58,812 nucleotides of DNA from Rhodovulum strictum (GTDB lineage Bacteria; Pseudomonadota; Alphaproteobacteria; Rhodobacterales; Rhodobacteraceae), in assembly GCF_009649175.1 (NCBI RefSeq), contig NZ_WJPO01000024.1, positions 1 to 58,812 of the forward strand, in the 5' to 3' direction. A program made the position numbers and the translations under genes. Shown here piece by piece: positions 50,767 through 58,812 of the stretch (within the stretch, counting starts at the first letter, position 1; the number at the start of each line of letters is the position of its first letter). The notes under the pieces were generated by a model. It made no database searches and was not told where the DNA came from. It was given only the letters and a program-made list of their open reading frames with translations.

Positions 50767-51388
50767 GTCGGCCACCGTCCGGATCGTCGGGGGGCAGACC
50801 AAGCCGCTCAAGGGCGAAATCGCAGGCAAAGCGCAGATAGGAAACATCGGCAAAGCGTGCGCGAACCGCCCGGATCGCTGGGGCCATCTCGGGGCGGGCG
50901 CATTCGGCCAGGCGGTCGATCGCCGCGCCGATGACGTTGGGATCGTCCTCGTGCGCGATCAGCTCCGCCAGCCAGTCGGGTGCGTCGGGATGCGGCAGAT
51001 CCTGAAGGATGTCGAGCGCGAAGATGCGCAGGTCGGGTTCGGGATCGGACAGAAGCGCCCCGATCCGTTCGGCCACCGGGCCGGGCATTGCCTGCGCCGC
51101 CTCGACCGCGGCATTCCGAAGGCCCGCATCCTCGCTGGCAAGGCAGGGCAGCATCGCGTCAAGCGCCGCGCCCGTCCCGATCCGGGTCAGGGCGGCAAAC
51201 AGCGCGCTGCGCACGAAGGGCTCGGTCTCGACGGTCAGGCGCTCGGCGAGCGCGGCGACCGTGCCGGGATCGTCCGCAGCGGCCAGCGCCGCGTCGCGGC
51301 GGGCCGAGGGATCGGGATCGTCCAGCGAAGGCGGGCGCAGGTCGAGCCCGGCGGCGTCATCGGGGGAGGTATTCTGGACGAAGGGCAT
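50759..51388 (-). CDS. HEAT-repeat protein of the chemotaxis cluster
   Basis: A 209-aa protein built of HEAT-type helical pairs (DPSARRDAALAAADDPGTV, FVRSALFAALTRIGTGAALD, AGLRNAAVEAAQAMPGPV, LRIFALDILQDLPHPDAP, NVIGAAIDRLAE). No signal or membrane segment. HEAT proteins are scaffolds. It overlaps cheB by 32 bases, an unusually long overlap, and cheR by 8 bases. It may position or assemble this array; no function is established. Confidence 0.75.
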   Translation of the reverse strand: MPFVQNTSPDDAAGLDLRPPSLDDPDPSARRDAALAAADDPGTVAALAERLTVETEPFVRSALFAALTRIGTGAALDAMLPCLASEDAGLRNAAVEAAQAMPGPVAERIGALLSDPEPDLRIFALDILQDLPHPDAPDWLAELIAHEDDPNVIGAAIDRLAECARPEMAPAIRAVRARFADVSYLRFACDFALERLGLPPDDPDGGRHA

Positions 51389-52484
51389 GAGAAGTTCCCG
51401 TTCTGGCGCCGACGAAGCGGATCAGGGTGGCGGCGATGCGGTCGATATCGACCACGCGGTTGGCGCCGCCGGCCTCGACCAGGGCGCGGGGCATGCCATA
51501 GACGGCGCAGGTGGCCTCGGACTGGGCGATGGTGCGCCCCCCGCCAGAGCGCAGGCGGGTCATCGCGGCAGCGCCGTCATCGCCCATCCCGGTCAGCAGC
51601 GCGGCCACGATCCGATCCGCGGCGACCGCCTCCAGCGCACTGTCCACCATCCGGTCTACCGAGGGGGTCCACACGAAGCGACCATCGGTCGGCACCGGCC
51701 CGGCCACCAGATGCCCGCCGCGGCGCGAGATCTGCACATCGGCATCGCCCTGGGCCAGATAGGCCGCGCCGGGTACCAGTTCGGTCATGCGCGACAACTC
51801 GATCACCGGCATCTCGCCCTGGCGCGACAGCCGCTCTGCAAAGACCTGGGTGAAGCGGCGCGGCATGTGCTGGGCAATCACGATCGGGGCCGGAAAACCG
51901 TTGTCGAGCCGCAACAGCACCTCTTCGACCGCGCTGGGGCCGCCGGTCGAGGCGCCGATAAGCACAAGCTCGCAGGGTGCGGCGGCACGCCCGGCCCGCT
52001 CGCGGGGTCTGTCCTGGGCTGGCGCAGGTCTGGTGGCGGGTCTGGCAGATGCTCTTGTCGACGGGCGGGCGGCCCTGGCCGTCCGGCGCCGCGGCGCGAC
52101 CCCGGCCGCGGCGCGCACCTTGGCCACGAGGTCGGGAAAGATGGTCCTCAGATCGTGCGAGACGGTACCGCTGGGCTTGGCGATATAGTCCACTGCGCCC
52201 AGTTCCAGTGCTTCGAAGGTGGCCAGCGCCCCGGCATCTGTCAGCGACGAGACCATGATGACGGGGCGCGGAGCCTCGGTCATGATCTGGGCAAGGCAGG
52301 ACAGCCCGTCCATCACCGGCATGTTGATGTCCAGCGTGACCACGTCAGGGTCGAACGAGGCGATCTTGGACAAGGCGTCCCGACCGTCGCGGGCGGTTGC
52401 ACAGTCGATGCCGGGCTCGGCGGACAGGCACTCGGCCAGCCAGCGCCGCATCAATGCAGAATCGTCGACGATCAGGACGCGCAT
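51357..52484 (-). CDS. cheB: Chemoreceptor methylesterase CheB
   Basis: A 375-aa response-regulator methylesterase. Receiver domain residues 1-115 (VDDSALMRRWL; VVTLDINMPVMDG), a basic linker rich in Arg/Pro/Ala (residues about 130-180), and the esterase domain with IGASTGGPSAV (catalytic Ser), QHMPRRFT (His) and GMGDDGA (Asp). CheA-phosphorylated CheB demethylates receptors. Confidence 0.93.
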   Translation of the reverse strand: MRVLIVDDSALMRRWLAECLSAEPGIDCATARDGRDALSKIASFDPDVVTLDINMPVMDGLSCLAQIMTEAPRPVIMVSSLTDAGALATFEALELGAVDYIAKPSGTVSHDLRTIFPDLVAKVRAAAGVAPRRRTARAARPSTRASARPATRPAPAQDRPRERAGRAAAPCELVLIGASTGGPSAVEEVLLRLDNGFPAPIVIAQHMPRRFTQVFAERLSRQGEMPVIELSRMTELVPGAAYLAQGDADVQISRRGGHLVAGPVPTDGRFVWTPSVDRMVDSALEAVAADRIVAALLTGMGDDGAAAMTRLRSGGGRTIAQSEATCAVYGMPRALVEAGGANRVVDIDRIAATLIRFVGARTGTSHALRPEYLPR

Positions 52485-52509
52485 GGTTCAGGACTCCCTT
52501 GACGGATGG

Positions 52510-54180
52510 TCAGGCGGACATCGCCATATCCGTCGCGTCGAGCCCGTCAGCGCCATGGCTTGCCAGCAGCGCGGTGGCATCGAGGATCTGGATGATCCGC
52601 CGCCCGCCATCGAGGTTGGCGACATTGCCGATGAGGGTCCGCTGCTCCGCCGACAGATCGGGCGCGGGCTCGATCAGGCCGCGCGAGAGACGCAGCACCT
52701 CGGAAACCGAGTCCACGATGAAACCGGTTACGGTCCCTGCGCGCGCCAGCACCATGATCCGCTGCCGGTCGCACCGACCTGCATCGGGCAGGCCGAACCG
52801 GGTGCGCATCGTCACCACCGGCAGCACCGCGCCGCGCAGCGTGATGATCCCGGCGACCCAGGCGGGCGCCCCGGGCACCTTGCGCAGTTCGGAGGGGACG
52901 CGGATGATCTCGCGCACGGCGCCGATCTCGACCCCGTATTCCTGATCCGCAAGCTGATAGACCACCAGTTGCGTCTCGTCGCCGGTCTCGCCGCCCGTTG
53001 CGCCGGTGCGGTCTGAATCCTCTGCCATCGCGTCGCTCTCCTCGTCGCGGATCTCGCTTGCGGCCGCCTCGGCCATGGCGGCCCGGATTGCACCGTCCTG
53101 AAACAGCGTGTGCCCCGACAGCACGCCAACCAGCCGCTTGCCGCCTTCCAGCCGGCACATCGTGCCGATCCGGTCGATCCCCCCGCGCGAGATCAGCGCC
53201 GACACGGCAACCTGATCCTTGCGCGAGACGGTCAGCACCTCCCGCACATTGTCCACGACAAGGCCCACGCGCGCCTCGGGCTCGCCGGTGGCGGCAACAT
53301 GCAGCACAAGGATGCGATTGGTTTCCGAAACCGGAAGGTCGGGCAGCCCGAACAGGCCGCGAAGGCTGACGATTGGCAGCAACCGGCCGCGCAGGTCGAT
53401 CATCCCCAGCACATGCGACGCGGTCTGCGGAACCTCGAAGATGGTGTCGGGCGGGCGCACGATCTCGTCCACCTCTGTAATGTCGAAGGCGTATTCCTGC
53501 CCGTCCACAACCAGATTGACGAACTGGGTCAGCGCGTCATCCCCGCTTTCGTCCTCGGTCTGGGCGCCCGCGCGCACCGTCGTGGCGCCCCCCGGCCCGG
53601 CCCCCGTGACCGGCACGCTGGCCGACAGGACGGCGCGGCTGGCATCGAGGATCTGGATCAGCCCTACCCCGTCGGCATCCTTCACGACGCCGTCAAGAAG
53701 CCCCTCGATCCCGCCTGCCGCAAAGGTGGCGTTGGCCTCGGGCGTCTCGATGCGGTCGAGGGCAAAGCCCACCACCTGCGAGACGCGATCCACGATCAGC
53801 CCCACCGGGCGACCGCAATCCACCACGATGGTTCGGCTGGCATCGTCCACCGGCCGGGGCTCCAGGCCGACGGTGCGGCGCAGGTCCATGATCGGCAGTA
53901 TCGCGCCGCGCAGATTGGCAAGGCCCTCGAAACCCGAAGGCGTCAGCGGCACCTGTACCACCTGCGGCACGCGGATGATTTCAAGCACGCGGTCCATCGG
54001 CAGGGCGAAGCATTCCTTGCCCATGAAGAAGGTCACGAACTGGCGAAGCTCGCCCAGATCGGCCTCGTCCCCTTGCGCGCCGGTTCCTGTCCCGGCAGCT
54101 TGGGTTTCTGCGACGGTTTCGGGCGTCGCGGCATCTGCGGCGAGGCTTTCGGCCTCGCCCACGGGTCTTTTCCTGGCCAT
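52510..54180 (-). CDS. cheW: Triple-domain CheW coupling protein
   Basis: A 556-aa protein with three CheW domains in series: residues about 45-195 (RQFVTFFMGKECFALPMDRV, GLANLRGAILPIMDLRRTVG), about 220-370 (FVNLVVDGQEYAFDITEVDE, GMIDLRGRLLPIVSLRGLFG) and about 405-550 (QLVVYQLADQEYGVEIGAVR, AGIITLRGAVLPVVTMRTRF), joined by acidic linkers. Ordinary CheW has one domain. Multi-CheW proteins may crosslink several receptor or CheA units. It follows the soluble double-tip receptor gene. Confidence 0.9.
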   Translation of the reverse strand: MARKRPVGEAESLAADAATPETVAETQAAGTGTGAQGDEADLGELRQFVTFFMGKECFALPMDRVLEIIRVPQVVQVPLTPSGFEGLANLRGAILPIMDLRRTVGLEPRPVDDASRTIVVDCGRPVGLIVDRVSQVVGFALDRIETPEANATFAAGGIEGLLDGVVKDADGVGLIQILDASRAVLSASVPVTGAGPGGATTVRAGAQTEDESGDDALTQFVNLVVDGQEYAFDITEVDEIVRPPDTIFEVPQTASHVLGMIDLRGRLLPIVSLRGLFGLPDLPVSETNRILVLHVAATGEPEARVGLVVDNVREVLTVSRKDQVAVSALISRGGIDRIGTMCRLEGGKRLVGVLSGHTLFQDGAIRAAMAEAAASEIRDEESDAMAEDSDRTGATGGETGDETQLVVYQLADQEYGVEIGAVREIIRVPSELRKVPGAPAWVAGIITLRGAVLPVVTMRTRFGLPDAGRCDRQRIMVLARAGTVTGFIVDSVSEVLRLSRGLIEPAPDLSAEQRTLIGNVANLDGGRRIIQILDATALLASHGADGLDATDMAMSA

Positions 54181-54202
54181 GAGATGTCTCCGGGTTCCGG
54201 GC

Positions 54203-56185
54203 TCAGACGGCCGATTGCAGTTCGTCGGCGGTCGAGGCGATGCTTTCGACGGCGGTGGCTAGTTCGCTGATGCCCACCTTCTGCTGCCCGGCCGCGGTCG
54301 CAGCCTGACGCGCGGCGGTCGAGGCCTGTTCGGCGGCCGTCGCGATCTGCTCGGCACCGGCCTTGGCCTGCGTCACGGCAACCATGATGCCCTGTGCGCT
54401 GCCCTGGATCGCCTCGGCATCGGTGATGACCTCGGCGATGGAACCTTCAACCTCGACCAGCGCCGAGGTCGTGGTCTGGGCCTGGCGAACATCCGCAGCC
54501 GAGGCTTCGGCGATCTGCAACATGTCGGTGCGCACGATCCCGATCTGGTCCTGGATGCCCTTGACCAGATCCTTGATCGTCTCGGCATTCTCGGCGGCGT
54601 CATCGGCAAGGTTCTGGATGTCCGAGGACACGACGGCAAAGCCCTTGCCATATTCACCCGCCCGCGCCGCCTCGACCGCTCCGTTCACGGCCAGCATCGA
54701 GGTCTGGATGGCGACATTGGCGATCGCGTCCACGATCTTGTCGATCTGGCGGCTCAGCTGGTCCAGGGTCTGGATTTCCTGGGCGCTTTTCTTGCCGGCC
54801 TCGTTCGAGGCGGTGATCCCCGCGATGATGTCGTCCACGGCAAGCTTGTTCTCGCCCAGCAGCGTCGAGATCGTGCTTGCCTGGGCCAGAACGTCGCTCA
54901 GCCGCTCTTCGGTCTCGCGCGTGCTGCGCTCGATCTGCGTGATGCCCGCAACGCTTTCCTCCGAGGCCGAGGCCTGGGACATCGCCACCTGCTCGATCTG
55001 GTTGATCGCGGTCAGGATTTGGTCGCCGCTGGCCGAAAGCTCCTCGATCGTGGCCGACAGATCCTCGGCGGCGGTTGCCAGTTCCTCCGAACTCTTGGTG
55101 ATGTCGGCGCTGGTGCGCAGGTCGTCGGCCAGATCGACCAGTTCGGTCGAGGCCTCGTCGGCATTCTGCAACGCCGCACTCTGGGCTTCCACGGCCGAGA
55201 TCGTCTCGTTTGCGGCGGCGCTCTGCTCCTCGGCGGCAGCGGCGATTTCCTCGCTCGCCCGCAGCGCCTGCGCGGTGGCGGCCGACATCTCGGTGGCGGC
55301 ACGGTCGATGCCGCGGTTGGCCTCGACGATCGTGCCGATCTGCTTGAGGATCTGCTCGATATTGCCGATCACCACCGCGCTTTTCTCAACTTCCGAACGC
55401 GAGGTTTCAGAGGCCTGGGTCACGCTGTCGGAAATCTCCTGGATGCCGCCACGGATCTGGGCGACCAGATCCTGGATGCTCGACGCGTTCTTCTCGGACG
55501 CCTCGGCCAGCTTGCGCACCGTATCCGCGACCACGGCAAAACCCTTGCCGTGGCGGCCCGCGCGGGCGGCCTCGATCGCGGCGTTCAGCGCAAGAAGGTT
55601 GGTCTGGTCGGCAATCCGGATCACCTGGGTGACCGACTCGATGATGTTGGTCGCCTGCTGGTCCAGTTCGGCCATCATTGCGACCGATTGCGCCTGCCGG
55701 TCGGCGGCGATGCGGACATTGTCGATCACCGCACGGATGCCCGCGCCGGTCTCGACCAGCAGGGATTGCAGCGACTCGCCGCGATGCATTCCGCGCGCGG
55801 CGGCTTCGGACTGGGCGGTGACGCTCGAGTCGATGCTGCGCATGGCGGCCATCGATTCCTCGGACGCGGTGGCAGCCTGTTCGGCGCCCTCGCCGATCTG
55901 GCGCATGGCGGCGGCCAGTTCCTCGGCGGCGGCCGAAGCCTCGGTCACGTTGGCGCCCATCTGCGAGGCTGCTGCGGCCAGCCGTTCGGCGGCCTGCTGC
56001 TGACGGGCGACATTGCGGGCGCGCTGGCGGTTCGCATCGATCTTGGCGCGCGAGGCGCGCGAACCGGCCGCGCCGGAGCCGACGCTGCGGCGGGCGGGTT
56101 TGCCGGAAGTCTCGGTGACGGTGGCGGCATGGATGGCGTGGTCGGTGTCGAAGCCATTCGGCCGCGCGGGCTTGGTGATGGGCAT
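54203..56185 (-). CDS. Soluble chemoreceptor with two signalling tips
   Basis: A 660-aa receptor with no membrane segment and no recognised sensor domain. The N-terminus (residues 1-60) is basic and possibly disordered. Two MCP hairpin tips are present: [20 protein letters not shown] near residue 200 and [20 protein letters not shown] near residue 505, both followed by GFAVV. Between them are long heptad helices. This is the plan of double-signalling-domain cytoplasmic receptors such as DosM of Vibrio cholerae, which can bridge two CheA/CheW layers. It is the first gene of the cluster. Start: ATG 56185. Confidence 0.88.
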   Translation of the reverse strand: MPITKPARPNGFDTDHAIHAATVTETSGKPARRSVGSGAAGSRASRAKIDANRQRARNVARQQQAAERLAAAASQMGANVTEASAAAEELAAAMRQIGEGAEQAATASEESMAAMRSIDSSVTAQSEAAARGMHRGESLQSLLVETGAGIRAVIDNVRIAADRQAQSVAMMAELDQQATNIIESVTQVIRIADQTNLLALNAAIEAARAGRHGKGFAVVADTVRKLAEASEKNASSIQDLVAQIRGGIQEISDSVTQASETSRSEVEKSAVVIGNIEQILKQIGTIVEANRGIDRAATEMSAATAQALRASEEIAAAAEEQSAAANETISAVEAQSAALQNADEASTELVDLADDLRTSADITKSSEELATAAEDLSATIEELSASGDQILTAINQIEQVAMSQASASEESVAGITQIERSTRETEERLSDVLAQASTISTLLGENKLAVDDIIAGITASNEAGKKSAQEIQTLDQLSRQIDKIVDAIANVAIQTSMLAVNGAVEAARAGEYGKGFAVVSSDIQNLADDAAENAETIKDLVKGIQDQIGIVRTDMLQIAEASAADVRQAQTTTSALVEVEGSIAEVITDAEAIQGSAQGIMVAVTQAKAGAEQIATAAEQASTAARQAATAAGQQKVGISELATAVESIASTADELQSAV

Positions 56186-56524
56186 GTCGGGTCCTGTGAA
56201 TCGAAAAAGAAGCTGTCTCGTCCATTGCGGCGCCGAGTAATCGCGCACGCACCAAATCGGCTCTCGCTTCGTCTGGTCGCTCTGCGCCCCAGAGGGGACC
56301 GCCAGCGGCAGCTCCTGGCTGGCTTACTCTGCCTTCACCGGGGCCGACAGGGACTTGAACACGCACTTGCGGCACCAAAGGGCCTCGAAGGAGGCATTAG
56401 TTGGACAACATGAACTGTTTGTTTCCTTGCCGGCAAAACGGGCGGCGACCGCCACCGATGAATGCCGGATCCCGCCATCCCGCCATGGCACGCAAGTTGC
56501 CGCGACCTGCGCCCGTCCCGCCCC
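56186..56524. other. Intergenic region upstream of the chemotaxis cluster
   Basis: No gene is supported. It should carry the promoter of the chemotaxis operon. A GGGACTTGAAC stretch at 56350 recalls an antisense tRNA T-arm but does not fold properly. Confidence 0.4.
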
Positions 56525-56689
56525 TCACACCGCCCAGAGCCGGAACCGTCCCTGTCCGGTCAACTCGCGCACCAGGCCCATGCGGTGCAGCCGGGCAAGG
56601 CCGCGTTCGGCGGGGCCGCGGCCCTTCATTGCTGCGGCTGCCTCGCGGGCGCGGGTGGTCCAGGTCTCGACCCGGGCGATTTCCAGCAT
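56525..56689 (-). CDS. Short fragment with winged-helix-like C-terminus
   Basis: A 54-aa frame (MLEIARVETWTTRAREAAAA, then LARLHRMGLVRELTGQGRFR, ending LWAV). It looks like the end of a larger winged-helix protein, with a wing LTGQGRFRLW. No ribosome site is evident. Probably the C-terminal remnant of a plasmid-borne regulator; the family is uncertain. Confidence 0.4.
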   Translation of the reverse strand: MLEIARVETWTTRAREAAAAMKGRGPAERGLARLHRMGLVRELTGQGRFRLWAV

Positions 56690-56769
56690 GAGGGTTCGAA
56701 CGATGTGTGGTAGGTCGCCGCCGATCGCTGAGGCTAGGCCAGGGGTTCGTATATTGCCCGCGCAGCATC

Positions 56770-58119
56770 TCAGGGGCGGTTGACCGGCACGGCGTCGAAT
56801 TCCGGAACGTCGAGGCCAAGCCCGATATTGCAGGAAAGGTGGTGTGCCTGCTGTCGGATCACGTCGCAGAGACCTTTCCCGGCTGGGCGTGGGAGCTCGT
56901 CGGCTGCCTTGAGGAGTGTCTGGATGATCGACGCGGTCCGCCGCTGCTGCGGCTTGCCGAAGCTACGCGCGCCAAGTGCCTTCAGGAAGCGATCGAGATC
57001 TTCCCCGGTGATGTCGTCGGCAACCCGTGCCTCCCCGATGCGAAACGACATCTCGTGGGTCACGTTGTCGAGCATGACCGGGTCGATATCGTAGGCCGGC
57101 GCAAGCTCGGGTTTCGACCCGGTATGGAGAAGCGCATGGTTTTTCGCGTGATTGTCGGAATTCCCGAGGACGAGATTCACCAGGGTGATCTCGAAAAAGG
57201 CCTGCCGCGCTTTCGCCGGGACGCGGGTTGCATCGAGAAGGCGGCCGATCGCGCCCGCCGTGAAGGCCCTACCTTCCCCGCCGTTGCGTTCGTATTTCAG
57301 CCAATGGCCGAATCCGAGTGCCTGGCAGAAGTCTTCCTGATGCACCCGATGCACAACGTTCCCGTCGAGGCGGCGGTCGAAGCGTGCCACGAGAAGGCCC
57401 TTCAGGTCCCCTTCGCCCAACACGCAGGTTTCGGCCACCGGGTGCGTCTGGGCCCTGGCCATCAGGCGCGTGGCGAGGTGCTCGCGCAGGACCGAGGTCA
57501 TGTCCGCCGCCCTTGGCACCTTCAGGATATGCGTCGTCGGTGCGCCGCTACCCGGATGCGGCAACCCCAGGCGCCCGTCGGGCAGTCGCGCGAGCGCGAT
57601 CTTTCCCTGAACGCCAGCCAGTGGCGACGGATCCTCCGTTTGTGGCGGAACGCGCCGGTGATCCCGCAAGGAGGCCATGATTTCTGCAAGTGACCCGGCG
57701 ACGGGGAGCGGGTTCGTCACGGCCGACAGGGCTCCGGGTATCGCGGGCGAGCCGTCGAGCGCGCCATAGTCCAGGTCGAGCCGTCCCGGTCGCTTTCCCG
57801 GCGGGGACCCTTCCGGCACGCAGCTGATCGCACCGGGGCAATCGGCTCCCAGATGAAAGAGCAATCCGACGATATCGCGCTCCGAGATGCCGTGGCGCTG
57901 CATGATCTGATCGCGCATCTCGTTCTCGAAGAGCAGGTTGGAAAAGAAACCTCGCGTGATGACATCGCCATAAGGCTCTTCCCGTATCGGCATCGACAAC
58001 GAGACCGGATGGGGAATGGCGTCTGTGATGTAGGCGAAAGACATGGTGCCGTCCTCCGAGGAGGAGAGTTTCCCGACAGGTTCCAGGCCAGCCTCGAGAT
58101 AGACATCGAGGACGGTCAT
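56770..58119 (-). CDS. hipA: HipA toxin, Ser/Thr kinase
   Basis: A 449-aa HipA-type kinase: N-terminal HipA domain (YLEAGLEPVGKLSSSEDG, GFFSNLLFEN), the GlnRS-phosphorylating kinase core with HILKVPR, LLVARFDRR, the catalytic loop NSDNHAKNHALL and PAYDIDPVM (Mg-binding Asp). HipA phosphorylates glutamyl-tRNA synthetase and induces persistence. It overlaps the hipB gene by 4 bases and appears intact. Confidence 0.92.
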   Translation of the reverse strand: MTVLDVYLEAGLEPVGKLSSSEDGTMSFAYITDAIPHPVSLSMPIREEPYGDVITRGFFSNLLFENEMRDQIMQRHGISERDIVGLLFHLGADCPGAISCVPEGSPPGKRPGRLDLDYGALDGSPAIPGALSAVTNPLPVAGSLAEIMASLRDHRRVPPQTEDPSPLAGVQGKIALARLPDGRLGLPHPGSGAPTTHILKVPRAADMTSVLREHLATRLMARAQTHPVAETCVLGEGDLKGLLVARFDRRLDGNVVHRVHQEDFCQALGFGHWLKYERNGGEGRAFTAGAIGRLLDATRVPAKARQAFFEITLVNLVLGNSDNHAKNHALLHTGSKPELAPAYDIDPVMLDNVTHEMSFRIGEARVADDITGEDLDRFLKALGARSFGKPQQRRTASIIQTLLKAADELPRPAGKGLCDVIRQQAHHLSCNIGLGLDVPEFDAVPVNRP

Positions 58120-58352
58120 CGTCGATCCACGCCTTCGGGCGGCGTGACCTCGAGGGTCACGCCGAGGTCGCGGCAGATCTGGAGAACGAGACCCAGTTGG
58201 GCGGTCTCCTTGCCCTGCTCGATGCTCCGGATCGTTGGTCGGGATATCCCGGTCTGAAGCGACAGCGCCTCCTGCGTGATTCCGAGCGCTTTCCGCGTTC
58301 GCCTCAGTACGGTGCCGAGAGATGCGGCATCTGTAATCGGGAGTGTGGTCAT
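58116..58352 (-). CDS. hipB: HipB antitoxin, Xre-family HTH
   Basis: A 78-aa protein from ATG 58352 (MTTLPITDAASLGTVL) with an Xre-type HTH (LRRTRKALGITQEALSLQTG, ISRPTIRSIEQGKETAQLG). It binds the operators upstream and the HipA kinase. A longer frame to 58391 would run into the first operator, so the shorter start is preferred. Its end overlaps hipA. Confidence 0.88.
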   Translation of the reverse strand: MTTLPITDAASLGTVLRRTRKALGITQEALSLQTGISRPTIRSIEQGKETAQLGLVLQICRDLGVTLEVTPPEGVDRR

Positions 58353-58363
58353 GGGTCCCAAAT

Positions 58364-58379
58364 GGAAAAGATCATTTTC
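58364..58379. promoter_or_regulatory. HipB operator 1 (dyad)
   Basis: GGAAAAGATCATTTTC has a dyad centre at GATC. It lies 12 bases before the hipB start and shares 14 of 16 positions with operator 2 at 58462. Confidence 0.6.
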
Positions 58380-58461
58380 AACTGCGGTCAATAAGGCAAG
58401 ATGGCCTCAAAAGGCAATGACCTTGTCCATTGCCGTGAAGCGAGAGTGAGCCGAGCAAAAA

Positions 58462-58477
58462 GGAAAAGATCACTTCC
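58462..58477. promoter_or_regulatory. HipB operator 2 (dyad)
   Basis: GGAAAAGATCACTTCC, dyad GGAA-N2-GATC-N2-TTCC, 98 bases from operator 1. Paired operators allow HipB dimers to loop or bend the DNA for autorepression. Confidence 0.55.
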
Positions 58478-58812
58478 ATATTTCGCCTTGCTGCAGATAT
58501 CGATGCCAGTCGCCGCGCCGTCCGGGGCGTTGCGCTCATCATGAATGGCCGCTTCGGTGAAGCTGTGCCGCCGCGCTCGACGATGCCGCGCGTCGAGCGG
58601 GTGCCTTCGCGCTGTTCTGGGGCGTGCAGCCAGACCTCGCCGCCGCGATGACCTCGCCCCCTGTCATGAAGGTAATTGTGCCCCTGATGCCGCCGCGCAA
58701 TAGCCGCGCTGCGCGGGGGCGCGCGTCCGCGCCTGACGTCAGCACCCGGCTCAATCGCATGTTTCACGTCGGCCTAGGGATCAACGGGGAACCTGGCGCC
58801 GAGATTGATCAG
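58478..58812. other. Right-edge region without a supported gene
   Basis: Several open frames exist, but none has a ribosome site or recognisable family. The sequence may belong to a truncated gene continuing beyond the window. Confidence 0.4.

Noticed and set aside
56330-56400. tRNA 3' end (T-arm GTTCAAGTC on the minus strand)
   Set aside because: The T-stem does not pair (only 2 of 5 pairs), there is no CCA and no cloverleaf upstream; at most a decayed remnant.
58539-58767. Possible gene at the right edge
   Set aside because: Overlapping frames on both strands, no start signal, no family; cannot be supported.

Overview
The window is very GC-rich, densely packed, and carries Rhodobacterales-type gene families: an alphaproteobacterial LexA box (GTTC-N7-GTTC), an imuA-imuB-dnaE2 cassette, a VirC/VirD/VirB conjugation system and multi-receptor chemotaxis genes. 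The mix of conjugation genes, toxin-antitoxin pairs, insertion sequences and many truncated genes suggests a plasmid, chromid or integrated conjugative element of a Rhodobacteraceae bacterium. This rests on gene content read by eye, with no database search.

Layout. 1-75: three 23-bp direct repeats, probably an IS21-type end. 0.4-7.7 kb: mobilisation region with a VirC2-like RHH protein, a VirC1/ParA ATPase, a 380-bp degenerate heptanucleotide array, a structured oriT-like element, an HTH-MobC protein, a VirD2-type relaxase and a VirD4 coupling protein. 7.9-22.3 kb: cargo, with a secreted nuclease-fold protein, imuA-imuB-dnaE2, an IS630 remnant, an operon of regulator, two SDR dehydrogenases, an outer-membrane porin and two membrane proteins (the last, MarC-like, is frameshifted), a DUF4239 protein, a DUF2252 remnant, a second copy of the oriT-like element, and hicAB. 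22.7-34.1 kb: a tightly coupled minus-strand VirB-type type IV secretion operon (virB1,2,3,4, lipoprotein, SLT-VirB5 hybrid, virB5,8,9,10,11, small secreted protein, virB6). 34.3-41.0 kb: small secreted proteins, a winged-helix plus RepC-like gene pair, a membrane-anchored nuclease-fold protein, a damaged ArdC antirestriction gene behind an inverted-repeat leader, a BCCT transporter remnant and a PIN/antitoxin pair. 41.1-41.7 kb: a PepSY remnant. 41.9-56.2 kb: a minus-strand chemotaxis cluster (double-tip soluble receptor, triple-domain CheW, CheB, HEAT protein, CheR, CheY, CheA, STAS-like, CheY, unknown, HBM-type transmembrane receptor), split by an IS1111-type IS110 element. 56.5-58.4 kb: a fragment and hipBA.

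How it fits together. Relaxase, MobC and VirC proteins would process oriT DNA, VirD4 would pass it to the VirB channel, and ArdC would protect incoming DNA. HicAB, PIN and HipBA modules would stabilise the replicon. The ImuAB-DnaE2 mutasome and the chemotaxis cluster are host-benefit cargo. The most unusual signals are the heptamer array next to the relaxase operon, the duplicated hairpin-plus-29-nt element, a LexA box inside imuA, the SLT-VirB5 hybrid, and the double-tip receptor next to a triple CheW.
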